Assembly (NCBI RefSeq): GCF_963853665.1
Contig: NZ_OY970459.1
Location: 1,116,001-1,180,000, forward strand
DNA: 64,000 bases
Origin: Mycobacterium decipiens
GTDB lineage: Bacteria; Actinomycetota; Actinomycetes; Mycobacteriales; Mycobacteriaceae
Direction of reading: 5' to 3'
The translations under genes and the position numbers were made by a program. A model generated the notes under the pieces. It saw only the letters and a list, made by a program, of their open reading frames with translations, had not been told where the DNA came from and ran no database searches. This document shows positions 1 to 8,676 of the stretch, one piece after another (the first letter of the stretch is position 1; the number at the start of each line of letters is the position of its first letter).

Positions 1-796
1 GCAGTCCGGCCGCGTCGGCGATCCCCCGGTAGATTCCGCGCAAGCCGATGGCTTTCGGCGCGGTCAAATGAAACGTCCGCCCGTGCAGGCCTTCGGCGTG
101 CATCAGTGCCACCAGCGCGTCGGCGACGTAGTTGACCGGGACGATGTTGGTGCGCCCGACGTCGGGCAGCAGGATCGGGGTGAACGACGGCAGAACGGCC
201 AGCTTCGCCAATGCCGCGAAAAAGTAGTACGGCTCGCCAACGCAATCCGTCTCGCCGGTACGCGAATCGCCCACCACCACACCGGGGCGGTAGATGCGGT
301 ACCGCAGTCCGGGTGTGGAGCGCACCAGCAGCTCCGCTTCGAATTTTGTCTGATGGTACGGAGTTGGCAGTTGCTGGCCGACGTCGAAGTCGGCCTCTGT
401 GTATTCGCCGGCGAAATCGCCGGCCACGGCGATCGATGACACGTGGTGCAGCGTCGCGTCCAGCCGCCGTGCCAGCTCGACAGCGGTGCGGGTGCCGTCA
501 ACGTTGGTGGCGCGCTGCTGGGCCTTGCCCTCGGTGCCCTCGTAGATCGCCGCACAGTGCACCAGATGGTCTACCCGACCTAGCTCGGCGAGGCTCTGCT
601 CGGTCAAGCTGAGCTTCGGAAGGTCGCCGACGAGAGGTTTTACCCGTTCCCCCCACCCGGCGGCGAGGCGTTCGAAGCGGCCCAGTGACGGGCGGCGAAC
701 CAGGACCCACACTTCGGCGTCGGGTCGGGTATCCAGGAGGCGTGCTACGACACGACGCGCAATTAACCCCGTACCGCCGGTAACGAGATACTGCAT
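1..796 (-). CDS. acrA1: AcrA1-like fatty acyl reductase, N-terminal part (runs off left edge)
   Basis: The frame is open from an ATG at 796 to the window edge, giving about 265 N-terminal residues of a longer protein. It starts MQYLVTGGTGLIARRV, the TGGTGxI nucleotide-binding loop of extended short-chain dehydrogenases. The Tyr-x-x-x-Lys catalytic pair is YHQTK (residues 147-151), with a Ser-Ser before it at about 120-121. By recollection it matches AcrA1 (Rv3391), a protein of about 650 residues with two SDR-type regions, proposed to reduce fatty acyl-CoA in wax or lipid metabolism. lpqD lies 46 bp upstream on the same strand, as in H37Rv. An in-frame ATG at 805 is an alternative start. The C-terminal half cannot be judged here. 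Confidence 0.85.
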   Translation of the reverse strand, partial: MQYLVTGGTGLIARRVVARLLDTRPDAEVWVLVRRPSLGRFERLAAGWGERVKPLVGDLPKLSLTEQSLAELGRVDHLVHCAAIYEGTEGKAQQRATNVDGTRTAVELARRLDATLHHVSSIAVAGDFAGEYTEADFDVGQQLPTPYHQTKFEAELLVRSTPGLRYRIYRPGVVVGDSRTGETDCVGEPYYFFAALAKLAVLPSFTPILLPDVGRTNIVPVNYVADALVALMHAEGLHGRTFHLTAPKAIGLRGIYRGIADAAGL

Positions 797-842
797 GCCG
801 CCCATGGTGGTGGCGGGCAGTCGCGCCCGTCAACCGCAGCGA

Positions 843-1547
843 TCAGCCGAAGTTGCGGATACCGTCCCACTCCACCAGCCTCCAGCCGGTTATCGGGTTG
901 CCGGTGATGACGACGCGGCCGATGTTCGGCAGTGGATGGGTGGTCAGCAGGTTACCCCTGGAATTCTTCGCGTTCATCAGCGTCCAGATCATGATCGCGA
1001 CCCCCTGCGAGAACACGACCGGCTTGTTGTGGCCGCTGTCATAGATCCTGCGGACGGCGGCGCCGAACTGGGAATTGAACTCGGTGCCGCTGATCGACCC
1101 CGGGATGCTGTTCCGGACATCGCCGTTGAGCCAGTCTGCGGGTGCCAGCATGTAGGTCCTGTCGGCCATCGATTCGGGTTTGCCGTTGAACCAGCCGGCG
1201 CTGATTGCTTGCAGGCCAGGAAGAATCTCGACTTGCTTGCCCAGTTCGCCCGCCAACGGCCCGGCGGTCTGCTGGGCTGCGGCCATGGGGGAGGTATAGA
1301 TGCTGTCGACGTCCTTGCGGGAAACCTGGTGGGCGACCTGCTGCGCCTCCGTCTTGCCGTCGGCGCTGAGGTCGGAACCGGGCAGGTCGGTATCGATGAT
1401 CCCGTCGGCGTTGGCCTGGGATTGCGCGTTTCGGATGAAGGTCAAAGTGATGCTGCGTGGCTGCGGTGTTCCTCCGCAAGCGCCGACGACCACCGTCGCG
1501 ACGAGCACGGCTAAGACCTTGGCGGCTTTCCAGGACAGCTTGGGCAT
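843..1547 (-). CDS. lpqD: LpqD, lipoprotein of the histidine phosphatase (phosphoglycerate mutase-like) family
   Basis: This is a 234-residue predicted lipoprotein. A short basic N-terminus and a hydrophobic stretch (residues 10-21) lead to the lipobox VGAC with Cys24, followed by a GG-rich linker. The mature part begins ITLTFIRNAQSQANADG. That is the position of the RHG motif of histidine phosphatases (TFIRHGES), but the catalytic His is Asn here. The fold is probably kept while classic phosphatase chemistry is doubtful. By recollection H37Rv LpqD (236 aa) also reads RNAQSQAN. The ATG at 1547 was chosen because it places the lipobox correctly; upstream in-frame codons add a non-signal-like extension. 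It is transcribed towards acrA1 and divergently from htdY (94 bp between starts). Confidence 0.85.
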   Translation of the reverse strand: MPKLSWKAAKVLAVLVATVVVGACGGTPQPRSITLTFIRNAQSQANADGIIDTDLPGSDLSADGKTEAQQVAHQVSRKDVDSIYTSPMAAAQQTAGPLAGELGKQVEILPGLQAISAGWFNGKPESMADRTYMLAPADWLNGDVRNSIPGSISGTEFNSQFGAAVRRIYDSGHNKPVVFSQGVAIMIWTLMNAKNSRGNLLTTHPLPNIGRVVITGNPITGWRLVEWDGIRNFG

Positions 1548-1641
1548 GGCGATAGCCTGCCCTGCCGACGGCCTCGGTGTGAAGGGTTTGCGATGGTTGA
1601 GTGCGGAAACGGCTTGATTTTGGAATCGAGAGGAGACCGGC

Positions 1642-2514
1642 ATGGCGATTGACCCGAACTCCATCGGGGCGGCGACCGAGCCGATGTTGTTCGAATGGAC
1701 CGACCGGGAGACGCTGCTCTACGCGCTCGGTGTCGGCGCGGGCACCGGGGACCTGGCGTTCACCACGGAGAACAGCCACGGCGTCGACCAGCAGGTGCTA
1801 CCGACCTACGCGGTGATTTGCTGCCCCGCGTTCGGAGCGGCCGGCAAGGTCGGAAAGTTCAACTGGGCGATGCTCCTGCATGGCTCTCAGACCGTGCGGC
1901 TGCACGCACCGCTGCCAGCGGCGGGAAAGCTGTCGGTGGTGTCGCAGGTCGCCGACATCCAGGACAAGGGCGAGGGCAAAAACGCGATCATCATGCTGCG
2001 TGGCCGCGGCACCGACCCGGAATCGGGGTCGCTGATCGCCGAGACGCTCACCACGCTGGTCATTCGGGGTGAGGGTGGCTTCGGGGGCGTGCAGGGGGAG
2101 CGGCCGGCCGCGCCGGAATTTCCGGATCGCGAGCCGGATGCCCGAGTGGATCTGCCCACCCGTGAGGATCAAGCGCTGCTCTACCGGCTCTCCGGCGACC
2201 GCAACCCGCTGCACAGCGACCCGTGGTTCGCCAAGGAGCTGGCCGGATTCCCCAAGCCAATCCTGCACGGGCTGTGCACCTACGGCGTGGCGGGCCGGGC
2301 GCTGGTCGCCGAACTCGGCGGCGGCGTTGCCGCCAATATCACCTCGATCGACGCCCGGTTCACCAAGCCGGTGTTTCCCGGCGAGACGTTGTCCACGCTG
2401 ATCTGGCGAACCGGGCCGGGCCGGGCGGTGTATCGCACCGAGGTTGCCGGCGCCGACGGCGCTGAGGCTCGGGTGGTGCTCGACGATGGCGCGGTGGAAT
2501 ACGTGGCGGCTTAG
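1642..2514 (+). CDS. htdY: HtdY, (3R)-hydroxyacyl-thioester dehydratase (double hot-dog, MaoC-like)
   Basis: This 290-residue protein has the same length as H37Rv Rv3389c/HtdY. The family dehydrates (3R)-hydroxyacyl thioesters to trans-2-enoyl thioesters. The N-terminal half is a degenerate hot-dog domain. The C-terminal half has the hydratase-2 motif, LYRLSGDRNPLHSDP followed by FPKPILHGLCTYG (about residues 180-220), whose Asp and His are the catalytic pair. The ATG at 1642 follows a GAGGAGACC purine-rich site. It ends convergently with otsB2: its TAG at 2512-2514 overlaps the otsB2 stop. In H37Rv a PE_PGRS gene and the terpene/IS block follow; here otsB2 follows directly. Confidence 0.93.
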   Translation: MAIDPNSIGAATEPMLFEWTDRETLLYALGVGAGTGDLAFTTENSHGVDQQVLPTYAVICCPAFGAAGKVGKFNWAMLLHGSQTVRLHAPLPAAGKLSVVSQVADIQDKGEGKNAIIMLRGRGTDPESGSLIAETLTTLVIRGEGGFGGVQGERPAAPEFPDREPDARVDLPTREDQALLYRLSGDRNPLHSDPWFAKELAGFPKPILHGLCTYGVAGRALVAELGGGVAANITSIDARFTKPVFPGETLSTLIWRTGPGRAVYRTEVAGADGAEARVVLDDGAVEYVAA

Positions 2515-3677
2515 CCGCCGAGCTGACGTGCCAGCCGATCGGTGAACTCGGCGACCCGTACGGGGCTGTCCAGCGCGAACAGTGCGGCGGTGGCACGGTC
2601 ACCGTCCTCGGTGTGGCGCACCACGATCGGAATACCGTCGTGGTGTACCGCGTCGAACGCGTCCTCGTCGGTGATGTCGTCGCCGAGATAGATCGGGACC
2701 AGGGGCCCGGAGCTGACTTGGGAGCCCGCGCGCTGCAGATGGTCGATCACCCAGCGCAGGGTTTTTCCCTTGTCCCAGTCGACATCTGGGCGCAGCTCGA
2801 TGACTTCGCGGCCGGTCGTCACCCGCAGCGCACGGCGCTGCCCCGCCGCGCGTACCGCCGCGGCCACCTCGCCGACGCGGTTACGCGCCGCGTTGCGGTA
2901 GTGCACGGCGACACCAAACCGCTTGTGTTCGACCACAACACCGGGAATTGACCCGAGTTGGTCGCACAGGGCCGCGGCCGCCAGCTCCAGCACCGGTATG
3001 GCCGCCGCGGCGGCGTCGTTCTGATGGTGTGTTCCATCGGGTGCGGTCAGCTCAAAACCATGGCTGCCGGCGTACCAGATTCCGGACAGACCCACCCGCT
3101 CGGTCACGTCGGCGAGGTCGCGGCCGCTGAGCACCGCCACCGGACACTGCCCGGCCAACCGCTGCAGAGCCTCGGCTGCGCCGGCGGCGGGTTTGGCCGA
3201 GTCGGGATCGTCGACGATGTCGGACAGCGTGCCGTCGAAGTCGAAGAACACCGCGGGCTGGCGGGCGGTGAGGCCGTCGGCCAGGCCGAGGGCCTGAAGT
3301 GCGTCGGGAAGCTGCGACATGCGCCGGTCCCCGGTGCGCACAGCGACCTCGCTCAGGTCGGTGACCACCGTATCGGCGCCGTCGCGACGCAATACATCCC
3401 GGTGTCCGGTGCGATCGACACCGATGATCAGTGCAAATCCGCTGTCGCGCGCGGCCGTGACGCCCGCCGGGTCAGCCGCGACGACCACGCACCGGCCCGG
3501 CCGCACCGCCAGGCGGTCGGCCGCGTCGATCAGCCCGTCCCGGCAGTTGCCGCTCGACGAGAAGACGCCGGTGCCCACACCGACTTCCTGCAGTTGCCGG
3601 GCCAGTGCCGGGGTGGAGTCCAACGCGGTGTCGAACAGGGCCGCGTCATGGCGGCGCGGGTCGATGGTGACCGGCAT
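2511..3677 (-). CDS. otsB2: OtsB2, trehalose-6-phosphate phosphatase
   Basis: This 388-residue enzyme converts trehalose-6-phosphate to trehalose, the last step of the OtsA-OtsB route that supplies trehalose for mycobacterial glycolipids. The C-terminal two thirds is a HAD phosphatase. Motif I is FFDFDGTLSD (about residues 142-151, the first Asp being the nucleophile), a middle region contains VLSGRDLADV, and motif IV is YLGDDITDEDAF. The N-terminal 130 residues resemble a second, degenerate HAD-like domain (VVVAADPAGVTAARDSGF), which is normal for mycobacterial OtsB2. H37Rv OtsB2 is about 391 aa. OtsB2 is essential in M. tuberculosis. The Rv3371-like acyltransferase lies 41 bp upstream of it on the same strand. 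Confidence 0.94.
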   Translation of the reverse strand: MPVTIDPRRHDAALFDTALDSTPALARQLQEVGVGTGVFSSSGNCRDGLIDAADRLAVRPGRCVVVAADPAGVTAARDSGFALIIGVDRTGHRDVLRRDGADTVVTDLSEVAVRTGDRRMSQLPDALQALGLADGLTARQPAVFFDFDGTLSDIVDDPDSAKPAAGAAEALQRLAGQCPVAVLSGRDLADVTERVGLSGIWYAGSHGFELTAPDGTHHQNDAAAAAIPVLELAAAALCDQLGSIPGVVVEHKRFGVAVHYRNAARNRVGEVAAAVRAAGQRRALRVTTGREVIELRPDVDWDKGKTLRWVIDHLQRAGSQVSSGPLVPIYLGDDITDEDAFDAVHHDGIPIVVRHTEDGDRATAALFALDSPVRVAEFTDRLARQLGG

Positions 3678-3718
3678 TGACCCACCCTCTCACGGGGGTC
3701 AACGGCGCTGAGATTGAG

Positions 3719-5071
3719 TCAGTGACGTGCGCGGGCGGGCAGCGCAGCGGCCCGCCCGCGTTGCGTGGCGCTGGGCAGTGCGCGGGATGAACGCTTGCGA
3801 CGATCCTTGGTGAACAGCAGCACGGAGTCGTGGCTGAGGGCCACCAGACGCGCCATACCCAGTTCGATGCCGCTGACCAACTGCTGCATTTCGGATGCGG
3901 CCTCGTAGTCGGCGGTGATGCCGAACACCAGCTCATCGCCATAGCTGAGTACGGCGACCCCGGTGCTTAGCTGCAGCGCGGTCGGCGGGATGGGCAACAC
4001 CTGGTCCATCCGTTGGCCCATCAGCCGTAACTGGTGGCGAGGACCGGGTGCGCTGGTCGCCAGGGTTACGACGCCCTGTTGCGGTAGCCGAGCTAGCGCG
4101 TGAATCACTTTGGCGCACAACGTAAACGGTACGTACCCAGCGAGACTGGTGGCTTGGCGACGGTCGCTCGGCGTGGTCCGGTTCACCCGGTTGTGCACGG
4201 TGCGCAGCCGCTGAACCGGGTCGTCGTCGTCGACTGGGAGGTACGGCAGCATGGCCGAGCTGTCATCGGTTTTCTCCAGGGTGCGCAGTGAGTCCGCGCG
4301 TGGTTGCTGACCGCGGTGCAGCAGAACCGTTCGGAAGCCCTCGGTGATTGCTGCGAGTGCGACGTCGTTGGCGCTCACCCCGAACTTTTGGCACACGCTG
4401 TCGACGGCGGCGCGGGGAACGCGCACCGTCTGGTACCGCCGCCTCGCGGTGAGCGGGCCGGCCGGCGACGTCCAGGCCGCAGACCAGCTGACGGCGCGCG
4501 CTGCGGCCTTGCAGACGGCGCCAGTGATGCTGACAGAATTCCGCCACAGCATGTCGGCCCAGTTGCGCGCGTCGATATCCGACGAAATTTGTTCGATACC
4601 AATATTGTTGACGAAGGTATTGCTGTCGGCGTCGTCGCAGAGCCTGGTGAGGAGGTGGGCCGCCGACATGCCTTCGGCCATGCAGTGGTGGATCTTCATC
4701 AAGATCGCCCACCGATTGCCTTTCAGGCCCTCGATGATCCAGCACTCCCACAGCGGGCGGTCCAGGTCGAGGGGACGTTCCAGGGCGTGGGCGATGGCCC
4801 GGAACAGCTCGGTTTCGTCGCCAGGACGGGGAAGCGCCACCCGTCGGACGTGCTGGGCGATGTCGAATCCCGGATGGTCGATCCACTCCGTCCGCAGCAC
4901 TTGGGCACACCGTGGTATCGACTTAATCCGTTCTGCAAGAACGGTTTTGATCCGTTCGTAGTTGGGGGCGGCACCGTTGACGACGGCAACCGCGCCGACC
5001 GCCAGGCTCGGGTGCCGCTCCGGATCCCGGGCCTTGAGAAAACCCGCATCCAGCGTCGTCAGTTGTGCCAT
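3719..5071 (-). CDS. WS/DGAT-family acyltransferase (Rv3371-like)
   Basis: This 450-residue protein is a wax-ester synthase/diacylglycerol acyltransferase, the family that makes triacylglycerol from diacylglycerol and acyl-CoA at the membrane. It begins MAQLTTLDAGFLKARDPERH; the LDAxF start is typical. The family motif HHxxxDG appears as HHCMAEG (residues 128-134), so the conserved Asp is Glu. The block PLWECWIIEGL and the C-terminal PIPPTALQLSTG region also fit. By recollection the orthologue is Rv3371 (446 aa). The ATG at 5071 was preferred over an upstream in-frame codon because homology begins there. The gene is divergent from dnaE2, about 230 bp apart. It does not overlap the SOS box, so LexA control is not implied. 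Confidence 0.88.
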   Translation of the reverse strand: MAQLTTLDAGFLKARDPERHPSLAVGAVAVVNGAAPNYERIKTVLAERIKSIPRCAQVLRTEWIDHPGFDIAQHVRRVALPRPGDETELFRAIAHALERPLDLDRPLWECWIIEGLKGNRWAILMKIHHCMAEGMSAAHLLTRLCDDADSNTFVNNIGIEQISSDIDARNWADMLWRNSVSITGAVCKAAARAVSWSAAWTSPAGPLTARRRYQTVRVPRAAVDSVCQKFGVSANDVALAAITEGFRTVLLHRGQQPRADSLRTLEKTDDSSAMLPYLPVDDDDPVQRLRTVHNRVNRTTPSDRRQATSLAGYVPFTLCAKVIHALARLPQQGVVTLATSAPGPRHQLRLMGQRMDQVLPIPPTALQLSTGVAVLSYGDELVFGITADYEAASEMQQLVSGIELGMARLVALSHDSVLLFTKDRRKRSSRALPSATQRGRAAALPARARH

Positions 5072-5263
5072 GACAAGTCCCCACCGTCGTTTTGGAATAC
5101 GTACCAGTATCCGTCGCGAGCCCCAGCGGCGATAGGCCTGCAAAGTTAAGAACGTGTTTTTCAGTTAAAGATATGTTTAACAGCGGCGATGTGCTGCTTG
5201 GCGGCGCCGTTCGCAAACTGTTCGCGGGCCGTTTCCGAGCCGTACGAAACCCGTTCCATTAAT

Positions 5264-5301
5264 CCGCCAGTGTCTCGAACATATGTTCGATACACTGGCG
5301 G
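5264..5301. promoter_or_regulatory. LexA SOS box of dnaE2 inside a 38-bp palindrome
   Basis: The core TCGAACATATGTTCGA (5275-5290) is a perfect inverted repeat matching the mycobacterial LexA operator TCGAACN4GTTCGA. It sits inside a longer palindrome: CCGCCAGTGT (5264-5273) mirrors ACACTGGCGG (5292-5301), with one mismatched pair between core and arms. The TATGTT at 5282-5287 fits a -10 element (TANNNT), which would put the transcription start near 5294. Bound LexA would then cover the promoter. Confidence 0.93.
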
Positions 5302-5303
5302 AT

Positions 5304-8300
5304 GTGGGTTGGCACAATGGGCCGCCGAGCTGGGCGGAAATGGAGCGGGTGCTGGACGGGAAGCCGCGACATGCCGGTGCGCCGGCGTCCGATGCGGATG
5401 GGGACGTGCCCCGGTCCCGCAAGCGTGGGGGCTACCAGCCGCTTGACCCAAAACCGGGAGCGGCCCGGAAGCTCGGATCGTCCGTCGCGTATGCCGAGCT
5501 GCATGCCCATTCGGCGTACAGCTTCCTCGACGGTGCCAGCACGCCGGAGGAGTTGGTCGAGGAGGCCGCCCGGCTGGATCTGCGCGCCCTCGCGCTGACC
5601 GACCACGACGGCCTGTACGGGGCGGTGCGGTTCGCCGAAGCCGCCGCGGAACTCGACGTGCGTACGGTGTTCGGCGCCGAGCTGTCACTGGGATCGCAGG
5701 CCCGCACCGAACAGCCGGATCCGCCCGGCCCGCACCTGCTGGTGCTGGCCCGCGGCCCGGAAGGTTACCGGCGGTTGTCGCGGCAACTGGCCGCGGCGCA
5801 CCTGGCCGGCGGCGAGAAGGGCAAGCCGCGCTACGACTTCGACGCGCTGACCGAGGCGGCCGGCGGGCACTGGCACATTCTGACAGGATGTCGGAAAGGT
5901 CATGTGCGCCAGGCGCTTGCCGTTGGTGGCCCGGATGCGGCGGAACGGGCGCTGGCCGATCTGGTGGACCGGTTCACGGCCGCCCGGGTCAGCATCGAGC
6001 TGACCCAGCATGGCTATCCGCCCGACGACGAACACAACGCGGTGCTGGCCGCCCTCGCGCCGCGCTTCGGAGTCGGCGTCGTCGCCACCACTGGAGCGCA
6101 TTTTGCTCATCCGTCGCGGCGCCGGCTGGCGATGGCGATGGGCGCGATCCGGGCCCGGCAGTCCCTGGATGCCGCCGCCGGGTGGCTGGCTCCGCTGGGC
6201 GGCTCGCACCTGCGGTCCGGCGAGGAGATGGCCCGGCTGTTCGCTTGGTGTCCCGAAGTGGTGACCACCGCCGCCGAACTCGGCGAGCAGTGTGCGTTCG
6301 GGTTGGCGCTCATCGCGCCGCAGCTGCCGCCGTTCGATGTGCCCGACGGGCACACCGAGGACAGCTGGTTGCGACAGTTGGTCATGGCCGGTGCTGGTGA
6401 TCGCTACGGGGCGGTCAAGGGCGCGTCACGGGCGTATTGCCAGATCGAGTACGAGCTGAAAGTCATTGCACAACTGAGGTTTCCGGGCTACTTCTTGGTG
6501 GTGCACGACATCACCCGGTTTTGCCGGGAGAACGACATCTTGTGTCAGGGCAGGGGATCGGCGGCCAATTCCGCGGTCTGTTATTCCCTCGGTGTCACCG
6601 CTGTCGATCCGGTGGCCAACGAGCTGTTGTTCGAGCGTTTCCTATCGCCCGCCCGCGATGGGCCACCCGACATAGACATCGACATCGAGTCGGATCAGCG
6701 CGAAAAGGTCATCCAGTACGTCTACGACAAATACGGCCGGGACTATGCCGCCCAGGTAGCCAATGTCATCACCTACCGGGGGCGCAGCGCGGTGCGCGAC
6801 ATGGCCCGCGCCCTGGGCTTCTCGCAGGGGCAGCAGGACGCGTGGAGTAAGCAGATCGGCCACTGGAACGGGCAGGCCGAAGATGTCGAGGGCATCCCCG
6901 AGCAGGTAGTCGATCTGGCAAACCAGATTCGGAACCTACCTCGGCACATGGGTATTCACTCCGGCGGTATGGTGATCTGTGACCGCCCGATCGCAGATGT
7001 GTGCCCGGTGGAGTGGGCGCGCATGGAGAATCGCAGCGTTCTGCAGTGGGACAAAGACGACTGTGCGGCAATCGGTTTGGTGAAATTCGACCTGCTCGGG
7101 CTGGGTATGCTTTCGGCGCTGCATTACGCGAGAGATCTGGTGGCCGAACACAAAGGTATCGGGGTGGACCTGGCCAGGTTGGACCTCTCCGAGCCGGCGG
7201 TGTACGAGATGTTGGCCCGCGCCGATTCGGTCGGTGTGTTCCAGGTGGAGTCGCGAGCGCAGATGGCCACCTTGCCGCGCCTGCGGCCACGGGTGTTCTA
7301 CGACCTGGTGGTGGAGGTCGCGCTGATCCGTCCCGGGCCCATTCAGGGCGGTTCGGTGCACCCCTACATCCGGCGACGGAACGGCATCGACCCGGTCGTC
7401 TACGATCACCCGTCCATGGCGTCGGCATTGCGAAAGACACTGGGCGTGCCGCTCTTTCAGGAACAGCTGATGCAACTGGCGGTCGACTGCGCGGGTTTCT
7501 CCGCCGCCGAGGCGGACCAGCTGCGGCGCGCCATGGGGTCCAAGCGTTCGACCGAACGCATGCGCCGGCTGCGCGGCCGGTTCTACGATGGCATGCGTAC
7601 GCTACACGGCGCCCCCGACGAGGTGATCGACCGAATCTACGAAAAGCTGGAGGCATTCGCCAATTTCGGCTTCCCCGAGAGTCACGCGCTGAGTTTCGCG
7701 TCACTGGTGTTCTACTCGTCGTGGTTCAAGCTGCACCACCCGGCGGCCTTCTGCGCCGCGCTGCTGCGCGCACAGCCGATGGGCTTCTATTCACCACAGT
7801 CGTTGGTGGCCGATGCGCGCCGGCACGGTGTGGTGGTGCACGGCCCGTGCGTTGCGACCAGCCTGGCGCATGCCACTCTCGAAAACGCGGGAACCGAGGT
7901 CCGACTCGGTCTGGGTGCCGTTCGCTATATCGGCGACGATCTCGCCGAAACGTTGGTCGAGGAGCGAAAAGTCAACGGCCCGTTCGCCTCTCTGCTTGAC
8001 CTGACGTCCCGGGTGCAGCTTTCCGTGCCGCAGACCGAAGCGCTGGCGACGGCCGGGGCGCTGGGCTGCTTTGGGATGTCCCGTCGGGAGGCGCTGTGGG
8101 CGGCCGGGGCCGCGGCCACTCAACGGCCGGACCGGTTGCCTGGGGTGGGCTCGTCGTCGCATATCCCGGCGTTGCCGGGAATGAGTGAGCTGGAACTGGC
8201 CGCCGCCGACGTGTGGGCCACCGGCATCTCCCCGGACAGTTATCCGACGCAGTTCCTGCGGCCAGACCTGGACGCGATGGGGGTGCTGCCCGCCGACGCC

Positions 8301-8591
8301 CTGGGATCGGTGCCCGACGGTGACCGCGTGCTGATCGCCGGCGCGGTGACCCATCGGCAGCGACCCGCGACGGCCCAAGGGGTGACGTTCATCAACCTCG
8401 AGGACGAAACCGGGATGGTGAACGTGCTCTGCACGCCGGGAGTGTGGGCGCGCCATCGCAAGCTGGCGCATACGGCACCGGCGCTGCTGATTCGCGGCCA
8501 GGTCCAAAACGCCAGCGGCGCGATCACCGTGGTGGCCGAGCGGATGGGCCGCATCGCCCTGATCGGCTCCCGGTCGCGCGACTTCCGCTAG
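5304..8591 (+). CDS. dnaE2: DnaE2 (ImuC), error-prone C-family DNA polymerase alpha subunit
   Basis: This is a polymerase of about 1095 residues for damage-induced translesion synthesis. In mycobacteria it works with ImuA' and ImuB, which are encoded elsewhere. The PHP domain starts at about residue 55 with YAELHAHSAYSFLDGAS. The palm carries the catalytic carboxylates in PDIDIDIESDQREKV. Further blocks are CQGRGSAANSAVCY, ALIRPGPIQGGSVHPYIRRR and QLRRAMGSKRS. The C-terminal OB fold contains TFINLEDETGMVNV. The protein ends SRSRDFR, typical of DnaE2, and lacks the beta-binding tail of replicative DnaE1. The GTG at 5304 was chosen because homology begins VGWHNGPPSW. An in-frame ATG at 5283 lies inside the LexA operator and its -10 element, so it is less likely. 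Control is by the adjacent SOS box. Confidence 0.95.
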   Translation: MGWHNGPPSWAEMERVLDGKPRHAGAPASDADGDVPRSRKRGGYQPLDPKPGAARKLGSSVAYAELHAHSAYSFLDGASTPEELVEEAARLDLRALALTDHDGLYGAVRFAEAAAELDVRTVFGAELSLGSQARTEQPDPPGPHLLVLARGPEGYRRLSRQLAAAHLAGGEKGKPRYDFDALTEAAGGHWHILTGCRKGHVRQALAVGGPDAAERALADLVDRFTAARVSIELTQHGYPPDDEHNAVLAALAPRFGVGVVATTGAHFAHPSRRRLAMAMGAIRARQSLDAAAGWLAPLGGSHLRSGEEMARLFAWCPEVVTTAAELGEQCAFGLALIAPQLPPFDVPDGHTEDSWLRQLVMAGAGDRYGAVKGASRAYCQIEYELKVIAQLRFPGYFLVVHDITRFCRENDILCQGRGSAANSAVCYSLGVTAVDPVANELLFERFLSPARDGPPDIDIDIESDQREKVIQYVYDKYGRDYAAQVANVITYRGRSAVRDMARALGFSQGQQDAWSKQIGHWNGQAEDVEGIPEQVVDLANQIRNLPRHMGIHSGGMVICDRPIADVCPVEWARMENRSVLQWDKDDCAAIGLVKFDLLGLGMLSALHYARDLVAEHKGIGVDLARLDLSEPAVYEMLARADSVGVFQVESRAQMATLPRLRPRVFYDLVVEVALIRPGPIQGGSVHPYIRRRNGIDPVVYDHPSMASALRKTLGVPLFQEQLMQLAVDCAGFSAAEADQLRRAMGSKRSTERMRRLRGRFYDGMRTLHGAPDEVIDRIYEKLEAFANFGFPESHALSFASLVFYSSWFKLHHPAAFCAALLRAQPMGFYSPQSLVADARRHGVVVHGPCVATSLAHATLENAGTEVRLGLGAVRYIGDDLAETLVEERKVNGPFASLLDLTSRVQLSVPQTEALATAGALGCFGMSRREALWAAGAAATQRPDRLPGVGSSSHIPALPGMSELELAAADVWATGISPDSYPTQFLRPDLDAMGVLPADALGSVPDGDRVLIAGAVTHRQRPATAQGVTFINLEDETGMVNVLCTPGVWARHRKLAHTAPALLIRGQVQNASGAITVVAERMGRIALIGSRSRDFR

Positions 8592-8676
8592 CCACCCCGC
8601 GCCGAGTGTGAACTAGGTGCGAAATTTTCGCCAAAACTTCGCAGTAGACGCACCTTCGGCGAGCAGGCGTCTCATG

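Noticed and set aside
8592..8676. Conserved-looking palindromic words after dnaE2 as an RNA gene
   Set aside because: They resemble common mycobacterial intergenic palindromes (GCCGAGTGTG type) and no stable structure or promoter is evident.
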